Source: Mactromeris polynyma (taxonomy: Eukaryota; Mollusca; Bivalvia; Venerida; Mactridae). Taken from it: a stretch of DNA of 64,000 nt. The notes beneath the pieces are model-generated. The model was not told the DNA's origin, did no database searches, and worked only from the letters and a program-made list of their open reading frames with translations. Position numbers and translations under genes: made by a program. Location: contig JASFXZ010000016.1 in assembly GCA_032209605.1 (NCBI GenBank), forward strand, positions 8,060,001-8,124,000, in the 5' to 3' direction. Positions 24,101 to 36,031 of this stretch are shown one piece after another (the stretch's first letter is position 1; each line of letters begins with the position of its first letter).

Positions 24101-27100
24101 TATTAACATCCTCTTTATAGAATATAATGCTGCAATAAATCAGACTGGTTTACGTTTGTATTTGAAAAATCTTATATTTAAAGATCTCTGTATATATTCG
24201 TAGACATACATGTAAGGGTGGGGAATTTATGGGGCGCCGGATGCGCACCCACTCCCTTGGATCCGCTTTGTGACTTCTATAAAGCTTTCTGTGAGATTTG
24301 AAACTAAGGCCCGAAATTCTAATTGATACTCAATGCCCTGCACTCAGCACTCAGCCTCAAAACCTTCTCTGTTGAGTCTGATTTTGGAGATTAGAGTGTG
24401 TGTTGAATGCTGAGAATTTTTTTTTAGATTTGAGCGTAACTCTTTTGACTGAGTGTGAGTTTTAATGCTGAGTGTAATGGTTTATACTAAATTTTTCATT
24501 TAAATCACAGATTCACGCTCGACTCTAAAAGCAAATGGACACAAGAAATACACTGAGTAAAATGACACGAAGAACGGATGTAATTAAAATTACCAGTGAC
24601 ATTTATGTTTGTACAGTTATACCTCACTTATACACCCCCTCAATAATAAGACACGTTTTAAGTCCATTTTGCCTGTTCCGCTCTTTATTCAACCTTAATC
24701 TTAAGACCACATTAATATTAAAACCAGTTTTCAAGGGTCCCAAGGGTGGTCTTATTATTTAGATTTTACTGTATATTAGTCTTTGAAAATCTGAATTGCG
24801 GGCGACTTCATTTAATGGCGATGAACAGTTAAAATGTAACCAAATAACATACATGTATTAATATTTTAGCAAACATTAATCACTCGCTTAAAATATCCGT
24901 ATGTAATTCACTTTGTTTAGTCACATGATTCCGCGATCATAAATATTTAACGTGATAATGGAAGTGTACAATATGATTGCTTTTATAAGTCAACAATTGT
25001 TATATGATAGTCACGTAATTAAGTCTCACATTCTCTGTTGACATTTATGAAGAGATGTTTGATTTTTAAGTACGATCAAAAGGTAACCTGACTTATAAAA
25101 ATAAACGAGTAAGTCTGTTAAAATTGTTATAATGAATATCAAACAGTAGTTCGCTTCTACTAGATTTCTTATCAATACAGGATATAAAATGTTTACTTTG
25201 CATTCCCATCAATATTTTAGTAAACACCCAAACCGTGTCATCACGATGACGACGAGCAAATGTCCTCATAGTTGACAATAACAATACTGCCAAACAGAAC
25301 TGATTTATTCATAAGCCGCTGTAATGGAAACATGAATCCACGCTGGCATGAAGTTAATTCCAACCCACATCGTTATTGATAAAAACATTCATATACTGGC
25401 AGTCGTATTTTGCTTCAAACATAAATCACGATTTTTTGCAATATAGATTTTATTTTGGTTCACCAAAGGCAAAAATACATCGAATTGGAAAAACATGTGT
25501 ATTGTTTAGCCGCTGACCTTAAATGTACATTGTTTAGCTGGAGTTTCGTCTCCCAGTGTAAAACATTATGTTGGCAACACATCAAAGGTGTCGTGATTTA
25601 AATACTTTCAGGTAGACAGTTAAAATTTTACTGAACGTTTGAACGTCAAAATAACTTCGAACAAAAATTAGCAACGGACACACCACAATACGATAGAGAA
25701 AGATAATTTTGTCTCATCAACTGACTATAAAACGTTCTCTGATCATGTCATCAAAGCAAACTATACAAAGACAAACAGTTAATATAACAAATTAATTATA
25801 TCTTTTACTCACATCTTCCGAAATGCCGATATATTCTCCAGCATAGCCTTCAACTACCCGTTTCTCCTTTGTGAAAGCATTTTTCAATCTTTGTACAAAT
25901 TCCTTCTTGCCCCTTATGAACAACAACACTTCTCCAGTTGCTTTGCTTATCTGCAAACAATATGTTTATAATGAATGGTGGTAGAGTAAAAGTATTTTGA
26001 TAGGTACGATGAAATATTTTTTAACAGTATTTCAGTTATGTTCGGCAGTCAGTTGTCCTAACCAGTGTTCCCGGGTTTCCAACTAGAACTCGCATGTCGT
26101 CCTGCCAGCTGCCAACAACTTCCCCATGATGAATCTCAGTCCGAGGACAAATACCATAGGATAAATTATCTCTAGTTTACGAGGGTGAATTCCTTATCTC
26201 CTGTTTACGGGGGTGAATTAATGATCTCCAGTCTAATAGAGTGAATTAGTTATCTCCAGCCTACGAGGGTGAATTAATCATTACCAGTCTACGAGGGTGA
26301 ATTAATCATTACCAGTCTACGAGGGTGAACTAATTATTACCGACTACGAGGGTGATTTAATCATTACCGACTACGAGGGTGAACTAATTATCTCCAGTCT
26401 ACGAGGGTGAATCAATCATTACCAGTCTACGAGGGTGAACTAATCATTACCAGTCTACGAGGGTGAACTAATTATCTCCAGTCTACGAGGGTGAATTAAT
26501 CATTACCAGTCTACGAGGGTGAACTAATTATTACCGACTACGAGGGTGATCTAATCATTATCGACTACGAGGGTGAACTAATTATCTCAAGTCTACGAGG
26601 GTGAACTAACTATCCCCAGTCTAAGAGAGTGAATGAATTATCTCCAGTCTACAAGGGTGAATGAATTATCTCCAGTCTACGAGGGTGAATGAATTATCTC
26701 CAGTCTACGGGGGTGAATTAATCATCTCCAATCTACGAGGGTGAATTAATCATCTCCAATCTACGAGGGTGAATTAATTATCTCCATAATACGAGGGTGA
26801 ATTAATCATCTCCATAATACGAGGGTGAATTAATCATCACCAGTCTACGAGGGTGAACTGATTATTTCCAGTCTACGAGGATGAATTAATTATCTCCAGT
26901 CTACGAGGGTGAACTAATTATTTCCAGTCTACGAGGGTGAATTAATCATCACCAGTCTACGAGGGTGAATGAATTATCTCCAGTCTACGAGGGTGAACTA
27001 ATTATTTCCAGTCTACGAGGGTGAATTAATTATCTCCATTCTACGAGGGTGAATTAATTATCTCCAGTCTACGAGGGTGAACTAATTAGTTCCAGTCTAC

Positions 27101-27794
27101 GAGGGTGAATTAATTATCTCAATTCTACGAGGGTGAATTAATTATCTCCAGTCTACGAGGGTGAACTAATTATTTCCAGTCTACGAGGGTGAACTAATTA
27201 TCTCCAGTGTACGAGGGTGAATTAATCATCACCAGTCTACGAGGGTGAATTTATCATCACCAGTCTACGAGGGTGAATTAATTATCTCCAGTCTACGAGT
27301 GCGACAGTTGGAACTTACAGACATTTGCTTATTTGATGAATATTTTACGCACTACTGGAATATTTCCAGATTCTGTATATAATTACGATACATATCAAAG
27401 TTCCATAATGGAAAATATAATAAAACCCCCATGTAAGTAATTATACGAGTAATTCAAAATCAGTCATTGTCCAAATACTTCGAAAAATAGTTCGAAATAC
27501 TTAGTTGAGTTACAGATTTTGTAACGTTTAAATTAAAGGCTAATTAAAATTATTGTTATTGTTACTGTAACGTTTGGGATATTTCGATTGTCAGTTTTGA
27601 CATGTGTAGACTCAACTTACTTTTGGAAAGATATCCTTTCTTCCCTTCTCCATGGTTACCGATGCTTTTTCAGTTATATCCGGATATGTTCCAACTTGAA
27701 CCCCCTTTTCCTGACCGGCGCTGCCTTCTCTTTCTTGTCCCGATGTCTGGGTACCAAACGTTCGACTCTTTCTTCCGGTTTTCTTCCCTGGCAT
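21136..27794 (-). CDS. Two-domain DUF1330-like protein, five exons, 275 aa
   Basis: Minus-strand exons: 27794-27621, 25950-25813, 23942-23753, 22687-22454, 21227-21136. All have GT donors and AG acceptors and join in phase (0, 0, 1, 1). The start is well set: an in-frame TAA lies one codon before ATG. Residues 1-55 are Lys/Arg/Gly-rich and probably disordered. Residues about 64-145 show the DUF1330 pattern: a Gly-rich turn (GYAGEYIG), a YEGD turn, a hydrophobic strand (CIILIKF) and a helix ending KAERW. Residues about 170-272 repeat it, with HGVVATHS, TYILLNC, then FYDAAEYKKYKDFR, very like the family's WYxSPEY...R end. I infer two dimeric alpha/beta-barrel modules in one chain. No signal peptide or membrane segment is visible. 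Catalytic role unknown. Introns 1 and 3 hold minisatellites. Confidence 0.75.
21571..21734. repeat. Tandem repeat, 41-bp unit, 4 copies
   Basis: The unit contains TAACTGTGACCTTGACGTTG, ACCTCATGACCCCAGAGCAA. It lies in the last intron of the DUF1330-like gene. TGACCTTGA-type wording also occurs outside the array, at 21429-21445 and 21845-21865, so it may have grown from a dispersed repeat. Confidence 0.9.
22142..22407. mobile_element. Pogo-like MITE, copy 2, with internal triplication
   Basis: It is bounded by TACAGTAAAACC and TTTTACTGTA, the family's terminal inverted repeats, with TA at both ends. An inner segment of about 50 bp (AACAAGAAGATAAGTTTTCA, then AAGGAACCAAAAGG) is present three times in a row, which makes this copy longer (266 bp) than its siblings. 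Confidence 0.8.
22859..23320. repeat. Minisatellite, 44-bp unit, about 10.5 copies
   Basis: The unit is GTGCAATAGGAGCTCTAGTC then GTAGGCGCATTAGACATTAC and TTAG. It lies in intron 3 of the DUF1330-like gene. On the gene's own strand each unit reads GTCTAAT...CTACGACTAG|A, which is acceptor-like. Confidence 0.95.
24612..24774. mobile_element. Pogo-like MITE, copy 3
   Basis: It runs from TACAGTTATACCTCA to ATTTTACTGTA and contains the family's inner words (CTCAATAATAAGACAC, CTCTTTATTCAACC, GGGTGGTCTTATTATT). It lies in intron 2 of the DUF1330-like gene. Confidence 0.75.
26161..27300. repeat. Minisatellite, 28-bp unit, about 40 copies
   Basis: The unit is GTCTACGAGGGTGAATTAAT then TATCTCCA, with ATCATTACC and AACTAATTATTTCC variants and some shortened units (CCGACTACGAGGG). 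It fills most of intron 1 of the DUF1330-like gene. On the gene's strand each unit reads AATTCACCCTCGTAG|A. Confidence 0.95.
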
Positions 27795-27903
27795 TCCTTA
27801 GAACACTGTTTTCACTGTTCATAGAAATTAAATTATTCAATTTAGATGTTGGACTATGAATAAGAACCAATGCGTTTACGCAAACAAATAAAATCAACGT
27901 CAC

Positions 27904-28569
27904 AGTATTACTGACACATGAAGATCGCTAGTATTCTGTAATGATCATATGTTACGGTCTGGTATCAACTTTTTATGTGTTTTGTTCATCACAAAAATCA
28001 TCATCATTAATATTATCAAATTTAAAAAATCATAATCATTCATAGACTTATCAATTATAAAGACAATTTCAATAAGAATCATATAATTCGCTTTATTCTC
28101 TTCATTATAGTGTAATGGATTGCATTACAAATACACGGAACAGTGTCCATTATATCATCTAGACATGGTTACAGTAAAACCTCGATAATACGACCATCCT
28201 TAGGATTCTTGAAAAATGGTCTTCTTATTGTGAGATGGTCTTAATATTGAGGTTGAATAAAGTGCAAAATAGTGAAAATGGACTTGAAAATTGCGTTCTT
28301 AATTTTGATGTGGTCTTATTATTGAGGTGGTCTTTATATGAGGTTTTACTGTATATAATTGAATTTTCCTATCTATCACATATATGCTGGCGAACACAGT
28401 AGCCACATAACAAAATACAATACAATTACAATAACATAAACGCTACTATAACACCAACATCACACGTACTGACACACGCTAACATAAAAACACACACCGA
28501 ACATAAAACATACTCAATAACTTAACAAAGCACAAATGGATATCTGCTATCATCAACTAGCAAGCCAAA
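27904..28569. other. Upstream region of the DUF1330-like gene
   Basis: This is presumably promoter sequence, but no TATA box or other confident element is visible. It contains pogo-like MITE copy 4. Confidence 0.35.
28170..28354. mobile_element. Pogo-like MITE, copy 4
   Basis: It begins TACAGTAAAACCTCGATAAT and ends GAGGTTTTACTGTA, with both family inner motifs (GGTCTTCTTATT and GTGGTCTTATTATTGAGG) intact. It is one of the best-preserved copies. Confidence 0.85.
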
Positions 28570-28903
28570 AGATAGTTCCCACATGTACAATATTTACTTC
28601 CCTTGTTCTTAATCATCAGCCATTTTGATAGGCAAAACTGATAAGCACTTATAGGAGTATTTCCCAAATATGTGATAATTGAGAAAATACCAAGTGAATT
28701 TGCATGTGACAACCACGCTTTCTTTGACATTCTGAGCCATCTGCCCACATGAGCATAATGAATAAGTTATTTTTATATATCTGATTTTATTTTATCATCG
28801 TTAACATTATATTTCCTATAAACTTTAAGGAAATTTGCCCATCAATATGGCCGACTATTCGGCTGAACAAGGGAGGCAACTAGTGTAAATGTGGGAACTA
28901 TCT
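28570..28903. mobile_element. MITE with TIR AGATAGTTCCCACAT, copy 1
   Basis: AGATAGTTCCCACAT opens the element and recurs inverted at its end (ATGTGGGAACTATCT), a perfect 15-bp match. A second copy lies at 49897-50232. The 63-codon minus-strand frame inside is a by-product of the repeat. Confidence 0.85.
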
Positions 28904-29810
28904 ATACAGTTAATGATATTCGCTATTGAACTCATAGCATCCGAGCAAATTCCAGTTCTGCACACGAATATGTAAAATGGTTCTACGAGACTAAACAAGG
29001 AAAATATTAACTAAAATATACTAAGCAACACTTACGGCACAATGTATGATAAATTATGACAATTTTTACTTTGTAATATTTCGTATTTAAAGATAGTGCA
29101 TATTACTCTAGAATGTAATCATAACACGTTAAATAATTACGAAAGCCTACTAGGGCTTCTGATAGAAAAAATGTATTCAAAACTCGTAATAACGTTATAA
29201 AACGATCCGAATATCAAAACGCATAAAAACGCAAGAAGTTGTTATATGATGCTAAAGGTGTACAAACGCGAAATGAAAGCGTTATTACGCCCTTGAAAAT
29301 GCCCTTGAAACTGTATGAACTATGAACACTGGTCCATATTTAGTAGGCAAGTATAGATATACACAAAACCACTTCCCATCATTTGAAATCGTGAAGTATC
29401 GATGTGAAAAGATCGATCTATCGGCTATATATCACTTCAAGCGTGGGAGAAACGCACTGAACTAAATGTCTACTTGAAAAAACGTTGGTAGCGTTATTTT
29501 TAAGTAGATTTACCACTTGTGTGTCATGACATGCTTACAGTCGGTAACAATGTCATAAATTCAATTGGTTTCATATACGAAGAATTTGACGTTATCGTAG
29601 TTTGTATGTCTGAGATTAGGTTTATAGAAAATCTAATTTAAATAGGATTAAGATTTAAGAAATATACAGTAGTGATTCAGTTTTGTGTAATAATTATCAA
29701 TATGTCGGTAAGTTGAATCATTGACCAGGGTCATAGTGTATGTTGTCTTAAAATGTGGGCAAAGCTTTTTTATCCTCCTTTGGTGGCGGCGATTGCGATA
29801 TAAGACTAAC

Positions 29811-29945
29811 TACAGTAAGACCACCTCACAATTAAGAACACAATTTTCAAGTTCATTTATCCTACTTTGCTCTTTATTCAACCTCAATATTAAGACCACC
29901 TCAATAACAAGACCAGTTTTCAATGGTCAAACTGGTAGACATGTA
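29811..29945. mobile_element. Pogo-like MITE, copy 5, right end lost
   Basis: It begins TACAGTAAGACCACCTCA and keeps the CAATATTAAGACCACCTC and ACCAGTTTTCAA words, but the terminal TTACTGTA is gone. Confidence 0.6.
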
Positions 29946-30775
29946 CGTACGTGGTAGGTATTGTTTGCACATTGCAAGCTATCGATTCCTTACAACTTGC
30001 TTATAGCGTACACATCTCAGTCGTAATGGTGTATATTCGACAAATAATCAATTTGCCAACATCGAGCCGACTGATTGTTTTCGTTTTGTTCACTTAACAA
30101 CAAGCCATATTGATGTCTAAATAGCAACATGTGGATTATGGTATAATGTATTGTAGATAGGCTCGTGTGCTTGTGTATTTAACAAATTGATTGTATTCAA
30201 TTAAAACTATTTGTTGAAGCCTCGTTATTTTAGCTAATTGGTTCCTTTCCTTTATTTTCCGCAACAAGTCAATTGTTTACAATGAATGCTTACGTTGAGG
30301 ATATCAAAATAGTTTTGTACGGTTATTTGACCGTTGAAATAATGGCGTATAACTGCTCTGTATCAAATATCAAATAAACGGACACCAATTAATGTATATT
30401 GCTGGTAAAATAAGCTAGCTTGCACTAGTGTATGTAGACACTGAAATGATGGGCCATTTCTTTAATAAATTATTTATATTATTGTGAACAACGCTTTTTA
30501 TGGCAACAATCAATTGAACTCTGGAAAAAAGGCAACACCAGTATTTTATGTCGATCACGGTTAAACGTTCAAAACGCTAAATATAGAACATTGATGAAGT
30601 AATATGTCCTAAAATGCAACGAGGGGAGGATAGCGCGCCTGACTGCTTGTCCGAAGGTTGTGAGCTCGCCGATTCCTGCATTGGGCAAGTTTGAATTGTG
30701 GACTTCACATTCAAGCACTAGTTTTAGTCAGTTACCCAGGAAACAATCAAAATGCTGGCAAATAGTTTGCTGTGC

Positions 30776-31460
30776 TTTTTCGGCACAGCCGTACTAACAT
30801 GGCATTGCTATTTGATTAATAGCGTTGTGTAAACCAATCAAATCTGATGTTAACCACTAAACCAAATTCTCATCAACCGAACAATGCTTGTTACATTGAC
30901 GCGGGTTGGTTAGCTTTTCGTTAGGGCCTATCTATCTGTTGACCAAAACGAAAATAAAAATGACGTGTATATTGTTTTTGGAAACCCAAATGTACCAAAA
31001 GCCGCCCAAATATTCTCCACGTGTACTTAAATCTCCTTCAAATTAGTTAATAATTGGTATTTTGTGCAGAATGTTTAAGCATATGAGTCGCTTGACTTAA
31101 AGGAACCTAATATGAGCAAGATTTTCTTTTTCTTTGTAATGTTTATTTGTAACAACCACAGCTTCAAATTTGCGCACATCGTATTTACTTAGTAATTACT
31201 TCTTATAGTAGGTAAATATACGTTTAAGTTATATTCAAGTAATTATGGTGATAAACTTTACTATTATATCTTAGAACTTAGAACAATATGTATTGTAAAT
31301 CACTATTGAAATGTTATATTTATTGTATTGTATTCTTGGGCTATTTGCATTTTTCTTTGCCGTTGACCTTGTCAGGAGTGGTTAACAAGTCTTAACCTTT
31401 ACATTGCAACACATTTGCTAGCTTCAGATTGCGCCGACTGTTTTTTTTAAAGATATTCCT
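30776..31460. repeat. CGGCGCA-family dispersed element, copy 1
   Basis: It starts TTTTTCGGCACAGCCGTACT and ends GATTGCGCCGACTG, with inner words shared by other copies (TGTAAACCAATCAAATCT, CAACCGAACAA, GACGCGGGTTGGTTAGC, AACCTTTACATTGCAACA). CGGCGCA and its inverse form the ends. Confidence 0.65.
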
Positions 31461-32088
31461 TGTTTAATTGTGTCCTCATCTAAATGAAACACTTTGGGAT
31501 TTTATTGGAAGATTTTCTGACATTTCCATTTGTTCTGATGATCGGGTTTTAACTTTTCTATACGTACGTTCAGCGTGTCTCAAAATAACGCTACCCGAAC
31601 AAGCAGAGACTAAAAACTTTTATAACCGCGGAAAAAAACGTTCACTATTGTGAATTATTTTAGTATAGCGTCCCTGTTTGTTAACTTCTTTGAGGAAATA
31701 TGCCGTGACAGTCAATTTATGTTTAGAATTATTGAAGCAAATAATCCAAATTCAGCGGACACCGATAGAGGCATTCATTGTTATATAGCTGTATGTTATT
31801 AACAAATAGTTTTTTCTGCTTAATTAAATAGATTGAAAACACAAATAAAAGGGGCTTATTGATCATTAAAGATTTTATTTGCATATTGAACATTGAAAAT
31901 GTTTTTTTCTTAAAAACAGCAACAATCATATTACAAAATTGAGCAGCGTGATAAAGGGCGAGAAAGCAAGTAATTTTGGGTCTATGAATTTTAGAAATAT
32001 CCTGATGTCGATCATTTCTATCGCAACATTTTTACAACAAACATGAGCGTCTCATTCTATGCGCAATTTCTCGATCGTGACGAAGCCC

Positions 32089-32164
32089 GCCCTGCTAGCT
32101 CAGTTGGTAGAGCGCTAGACTGTCACCCGGCACGGATCCGGGTTCGATTCCCGGGTTGGACAGG
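32089..32164 (+). repeat. tRNA-like sequence with intact A and B boxes (SINE head or tRNA pseudogene)
   Basis: TAGCTCAGTTGG is a perfect pol III box A and GGTTCGATTCC a perfect box B; the T-arm CCGGG/CCCGG pairs fully. The anticodon stem does not pair around CTGTCAC (GTC would be Asp), and the acceptor stem has mismatches. I therefore read it as a SINE head or tRNA pseudogene, not a working tRNA. Confidence 0.6.
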
Positions 32165-32225
32165 TTGTGCTTTTCCGTGACATTGGCGACGGTCAAATAA
32201 TCTACATTTGTGTCGCTTACGTTAA

Positions 32226-33739
32226 TAATAATAATAAATTCTTTATTTTCAGAAGGTTACATAGTTAAGGTTAACAATAAATTGTACATCTTTTTTTCAA
32301 TATGGCCTTCTATTAACAATATAAACACGCACAAATAAACAAGAATTCACACACGCACACCTACACACACCCAATCACGCACGCATTCACACACGCATAC
32401 ACAATACATTGTACATGTACATCATGTTTTAACATCAGGATGTAAATGAGACTATTAAAAACTACAAAAGTTAAGATAATCTGAAAATAAAATTGTAATA
32501 AAACAACAACAATAACAGACACCTCACATAAGACACATACATACACAATAATGAAATATTATTGATATCATTGTTTAAGCATTAAGTAGTTCCTATAATT
32601 ATTTTTAAATGTTTCTGTATCAGACAGACAACGTATATTTACAGGAATTGCATTCCATACCTCACGAGCATAAAAAGAGAATGTTTGTTTACCATAATTT
32701 GATTTAAATGAAAAGGGTGCTATGTCATTGTTGGTGGTGGATCTTAATGAGTATGTAGAATTATGGGTGAAAGAAATTATATCATGAAAGTAAGTGGGCA
32801 TTTTATTATTTGAGAATTTATGAACTATAGTTGCTGAGATAAATTTACATCTATTTTCAAATGATAGCCACCCTAATTCAATGAATAAGGGTCGTGATGG
32901 TGTTATTTGTGGTCTATGTAGAATAATTTTTGCTGCTTTTTTCTGTATTATGGATATTTTCTTGTTGTTTGCTACAAGCCCTCGACACCATAAAGGGCAA
33001 CAATAGTCCATTGAAGATAATATGTAAGAATTGTAGAATAATTTCCTTGTGTTGGTGTTTAAGATATAGTTTATTCTTTTTAATAAATTTAACTTTGATT
33101 TGAGTTTGTGACATACGTGATCTATATGTGCATTCCAGCGAAGATTTTTATCAATGATTACTCCAAGCATATTGTGGCTACTTACCTGTTCTAGAGTGAT
33201 ATTATTTACATAAAGTGATAGCGAAGAATTTAGTACAGGTCTTTTAGCATTTGAAATTATCATACATTTAGTTTTATTAGGATGAATGGACATGTTGTTC
33301 CGGAAACACCAATCAGAAACCATGTCCAAATCGCCCTGTAGGGACTGCTGTATTTCGACAATGTTATAACCAGATAAGTGTAATGTTGAGTCATCTGCGT
33401 AGAGATCGATGGTCGAATTTTGAAGATAAAATGGAATGTCATTGATATATATTAGGAAAAGGAGGGGACCAAGAATAGATCCCTGTGGGACACCGGATTT
33501 GACCTCTTGAAAGGTTGACTTGTTGGATCCGATTTTTACACATTGCCTTCTATTTATCAAATAAGACCGCATCAAAGCTAACGAGTTTTCCGAGAAGTGG
33601 TACATTCGGAGCTTTTCAAGTAAAATTCTATGATCCACTAAATCAAAAGCTTTCCTAAGATCAAGAAATACAGATCCAATCAAACGTCCAGAGTCAATGT
33701 CTTTGAGCCACGAATCGACAAGCCTTTATGTTTTAGATT
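32226..33739 (-). mobile_element. 5'-truncated LINE (non-LTR retrotransposon)
   Basis: It is oriented on the minus strand. The 3' end is a run of ATT repeats instead of a poly(A) tail, as in CR1/L2-type elements, and the 3' UTR contains a CA-rich tract (about 32340-32400). Near-identical 10-mers flank it (CTTACGTTAA at 32216-32225 and CTTATGTTAA at 33740-33749), a plausible target-site duplication. Only the C-terminal part of the reverse transcriptase remains. Confidence 0.8.
32568..33721 (-). pseudogene. Reverse transcriptase C-terminal part of the LINE
   Basis: One uninterrupted frame of about 384 codons starts at the 5' truncation (WLKDIDSGRLIG just before the first Met-like position) and ends at a TAG. 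It carries the palm motifs FLDLRKAFD, GVPQGSILGPLLF and YADD, followed by a thumb/connection region (LGVIIDKNLRW) and a C-terminal tail with WNAIP. The endonuclease and the fingers part of the RT are missing, so the copy cannot be autonomous. The lack of internal stops implies a fairly young insertion. Confidence 0.85.
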
Positions 33740-34037
33740 CTTATGTTAACACTTGTTATAAACGGGTAAAATGACAGAAGTCTGCACAGAAAAGCTAAAC
33801 TATTGAGACGGAACCATTTCTATGTGTCTTCCGGGGTTCCACCAACAAACATTTCATTCAAGATATCCGAATTATCAGAATTATGACATTAATGTGCTCC
33901 ACCACATTCAATAAAACGATAAAACGATACAGTACCAGTACAAAAATATCGGGTTGCTATCCAGATCAAAGCTCAGTTCAGTATCGGACAATTACATACC
34001 TTAATAAGGTATACAGAAACATGTTTAAATATTTATG

Positions 34038-34221
34038 TACAGTAAGACCTCAGTAATAAGACCAACTTTGGGACCCTTGAAACTGGTATTTTTATTGAGG
34101 TGGCCTTAATATCGAGGATGAATACAGAGCAAAATAGTGATAATGGACTTGAAAATTGTGTTCTTAATTTTGTGTTGATAATTTTATTATTGAGGTGGTC
34201 TTTAAGTGAGGTTTTACTGTA
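34038..34221. mobile_element. Pogo-like MITE, copy 6
   Basis: It is bounded by TACAGTAAGACCTCAGTAAT and GTGAGGTTTTACTGTA, with TA at both ends and the inner words conserved (CTTAATATCGAGG, GAGGTGGTCTTTAAG). Confidence 0.8.
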
Positions 34222-35074
34222 TTAATATATAATTATCATTTATTGACTAGTTGTACGATATATAGAGGAAACGTTATAACTTTAGTTTAGTCAAGGATTT
34301 TAACACCAATTTTATATCTTCGATGACATTATCTCCTTTTCTACATTTACCGATATATTATACTTAACTCCATTGGGGATTTTCAAACAATTTGACTACA
34401 TGTACTAAAATGCTTCAAACATTCTCTCATAAACTGTTCCAGGTTTCAACACGATAAATATCAATACTTTCAATCATAATAAGAATGCTATAACTTGTTT
34501 AACATAATATGTGACATGCTGAAACAAATCATTCTAGTCTTTATTTACGATCTATTCACTCTAATAATCTAACCGAGTCCCCGCGCGATCATAAACGTCT
34601 AATTTAGATAAGAAGTGATCAATTTTCGTTCTTCTCAGTCGTAAACCAAGGATTATTTTCTTTTCATTGTCGGTTATGGGATAGAAAAATAGGGAAATAA
34701 AGTGCAGAATTATTTATTACTGAATAATTAACTCCCTACTTACAAAGAAAAGGCGGTGCAGTCCTTACAAATTGTTTAGATATAATGATTTTCCTCATAT
34801 ATTCACTAAACATATGCAATGTTAATGTAAATCAATTGGAGATGTCTCACGTAGCTTTGGGTGTATTTAATGTACACAAACAAATAATTTGATCTTGACA
34901 ACGAGTATGCAGAGAGTAGAAATCTGTATGAGAGGGTATTCAATGCTACATTATAAGTGTTTGTAGTATTTTTATGATCGTTGAAAGTAACGACAATATT
35001 TTGACTACTGTCATGACTTTGGTTATTAACTTTTGTATTTAGTTAACTGCAGAGATACACCGTCGAAAATAAAT

Positions 35075-35262
35075 GTGCAGTAAAACCTAACTTAAAGACC
35101 ACCTCAATATTAAGACCACCTCGAAATTAAGAACACCATTTTCAAGTCCATTTTCATTGTTTTGTTGTTTATTCAAACTCAATATTAAGACCACTTCGAT
35201 AAGTCAGATAATACCAGTTTTCACGGGTCCCAATGGTGGTCTTATTATTGAGGTTTACTGTA
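35075..35262. mobile_element. Pogo-like MITE, copy 7
   Basis: It starts GCAGTAAAACCTAACTTAAA and ends TTATTGAGGTTTACTGTA. The middle is in opposite orientation to copies 4 and 6, as expected of an imperfectly palindromic element. Confidence 0.8.
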
Positions 35263-35740
35263 CCAGGCTATGACTCCGGGTTTGTTTTTCTCGCATCGTT
35301 TAAATAAATTAACTCAAGAATACATGTATACATACATCAATATGACTTCACTTGTTGTCAATATAGCTCATGTGTATGTAATGAATATTCATATGCAGTG
35401 TTGCATCAGAACACAAGTTATAAATGTGATCACTTTGATTAAAATCTTATTTTATGTAATACACTAGAAAACGATAGATACTTTGTTAAAAAAAAATGTC
35501 ATTGTATTCTGTATTATTTGCTCATGTGTCTGTGAACCTCAATGATATAATTATGGAAAATAAAACGTATTGAGACTTTTTTTTAACTCATTATGAATCA
35601 AAACAAATGCACAAATGTGGAGAAAAACTATTGACAACATGTCTTAGATCTGGTGCAGATACAGACGTGCTAGTACCAGGAACAAAAACATAAATCGAGA
35701 CATATTATGATTACTGCAATGTTGTTGAAGGACTTTTAAT

Positions 35741-36031
35741 ATGATGGCAAATATGCAAACAACTGTCTTGAACACTACTTTGATCGGGTACACCGATGTA
35801 TTGTCTGGTTTTACGACTCAGTCTCTAGAACAAGAAATGCAATACTTACAAAGCCAGAAACACTTAAAAAATAACGAAATTACATACTTATATACAAGAA
35901 ATAATGTTCAAATAGTTCACGAACTCGGACAGATTTTGCGCCGTCATGGCGACACCAACAAACAAACCGAACTTGACTCTGCTACTGACAATCCCAGTTA
36001 TCAAACCGAGACACCAAAATTCCCACAATAA
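35741..36031 (+). CDS. Hypothetical 96-aa ORF
   Basis: The frame starts with ATG ATG after an in-frame TGA and is hydrophilic, with helix-prone Gln/Glu-rich stretches (LEQEMQYLQSQKH) and an ELGQILRRHG segment. No domain, signal peptide or membrane segment is visible. It could be a lineage-restricted gene, one exon of a larger gene, or chance. Confidence 0.25.
   Translation: MMANMQTTVLNTTLIGYTDVLSGFTTQSLEQEMQYLQSQKHLKNNEITYLYTRNNVQIVHELGQILRRHGDTNKQTELDSATDNPSYQTETPKFPQ

Larger units (their letters stand above)
28904..32088. other. Gene-poor, repeat-rich stretch
   Basis: It holds a decayed pogo-like MITE at 29811-29945, a degenerate tRNA-like run near 30625-30690 and a CGGCGCA-family element at 30776-31460. 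No exon-like signal is recognised on either strand. Confidence 0.45.

Noticed and set aside
30625..30690. tRNA gene on the plus strand (GGATAGCGCGCCTGAC...CGCCGATTCC)
   Set aside because: Only a loose box A and box B order is seen; the arms do not pair. At most it is a degraded SINE head.
32089..32164. Functional tRNA-Asp gene
   Set aside because: The pol III boxes and T-arm are good, but the anticodon stem does not pair and the acceptor stem has mismatches.
32568..33683. Intact LINE protein with its own start at 33683
   Set aside because: The frame continues upstream with conserved residues to the truncation near 33721 and lacks the endonuclease and N-terminal RT, so it is a fragment without a real start.
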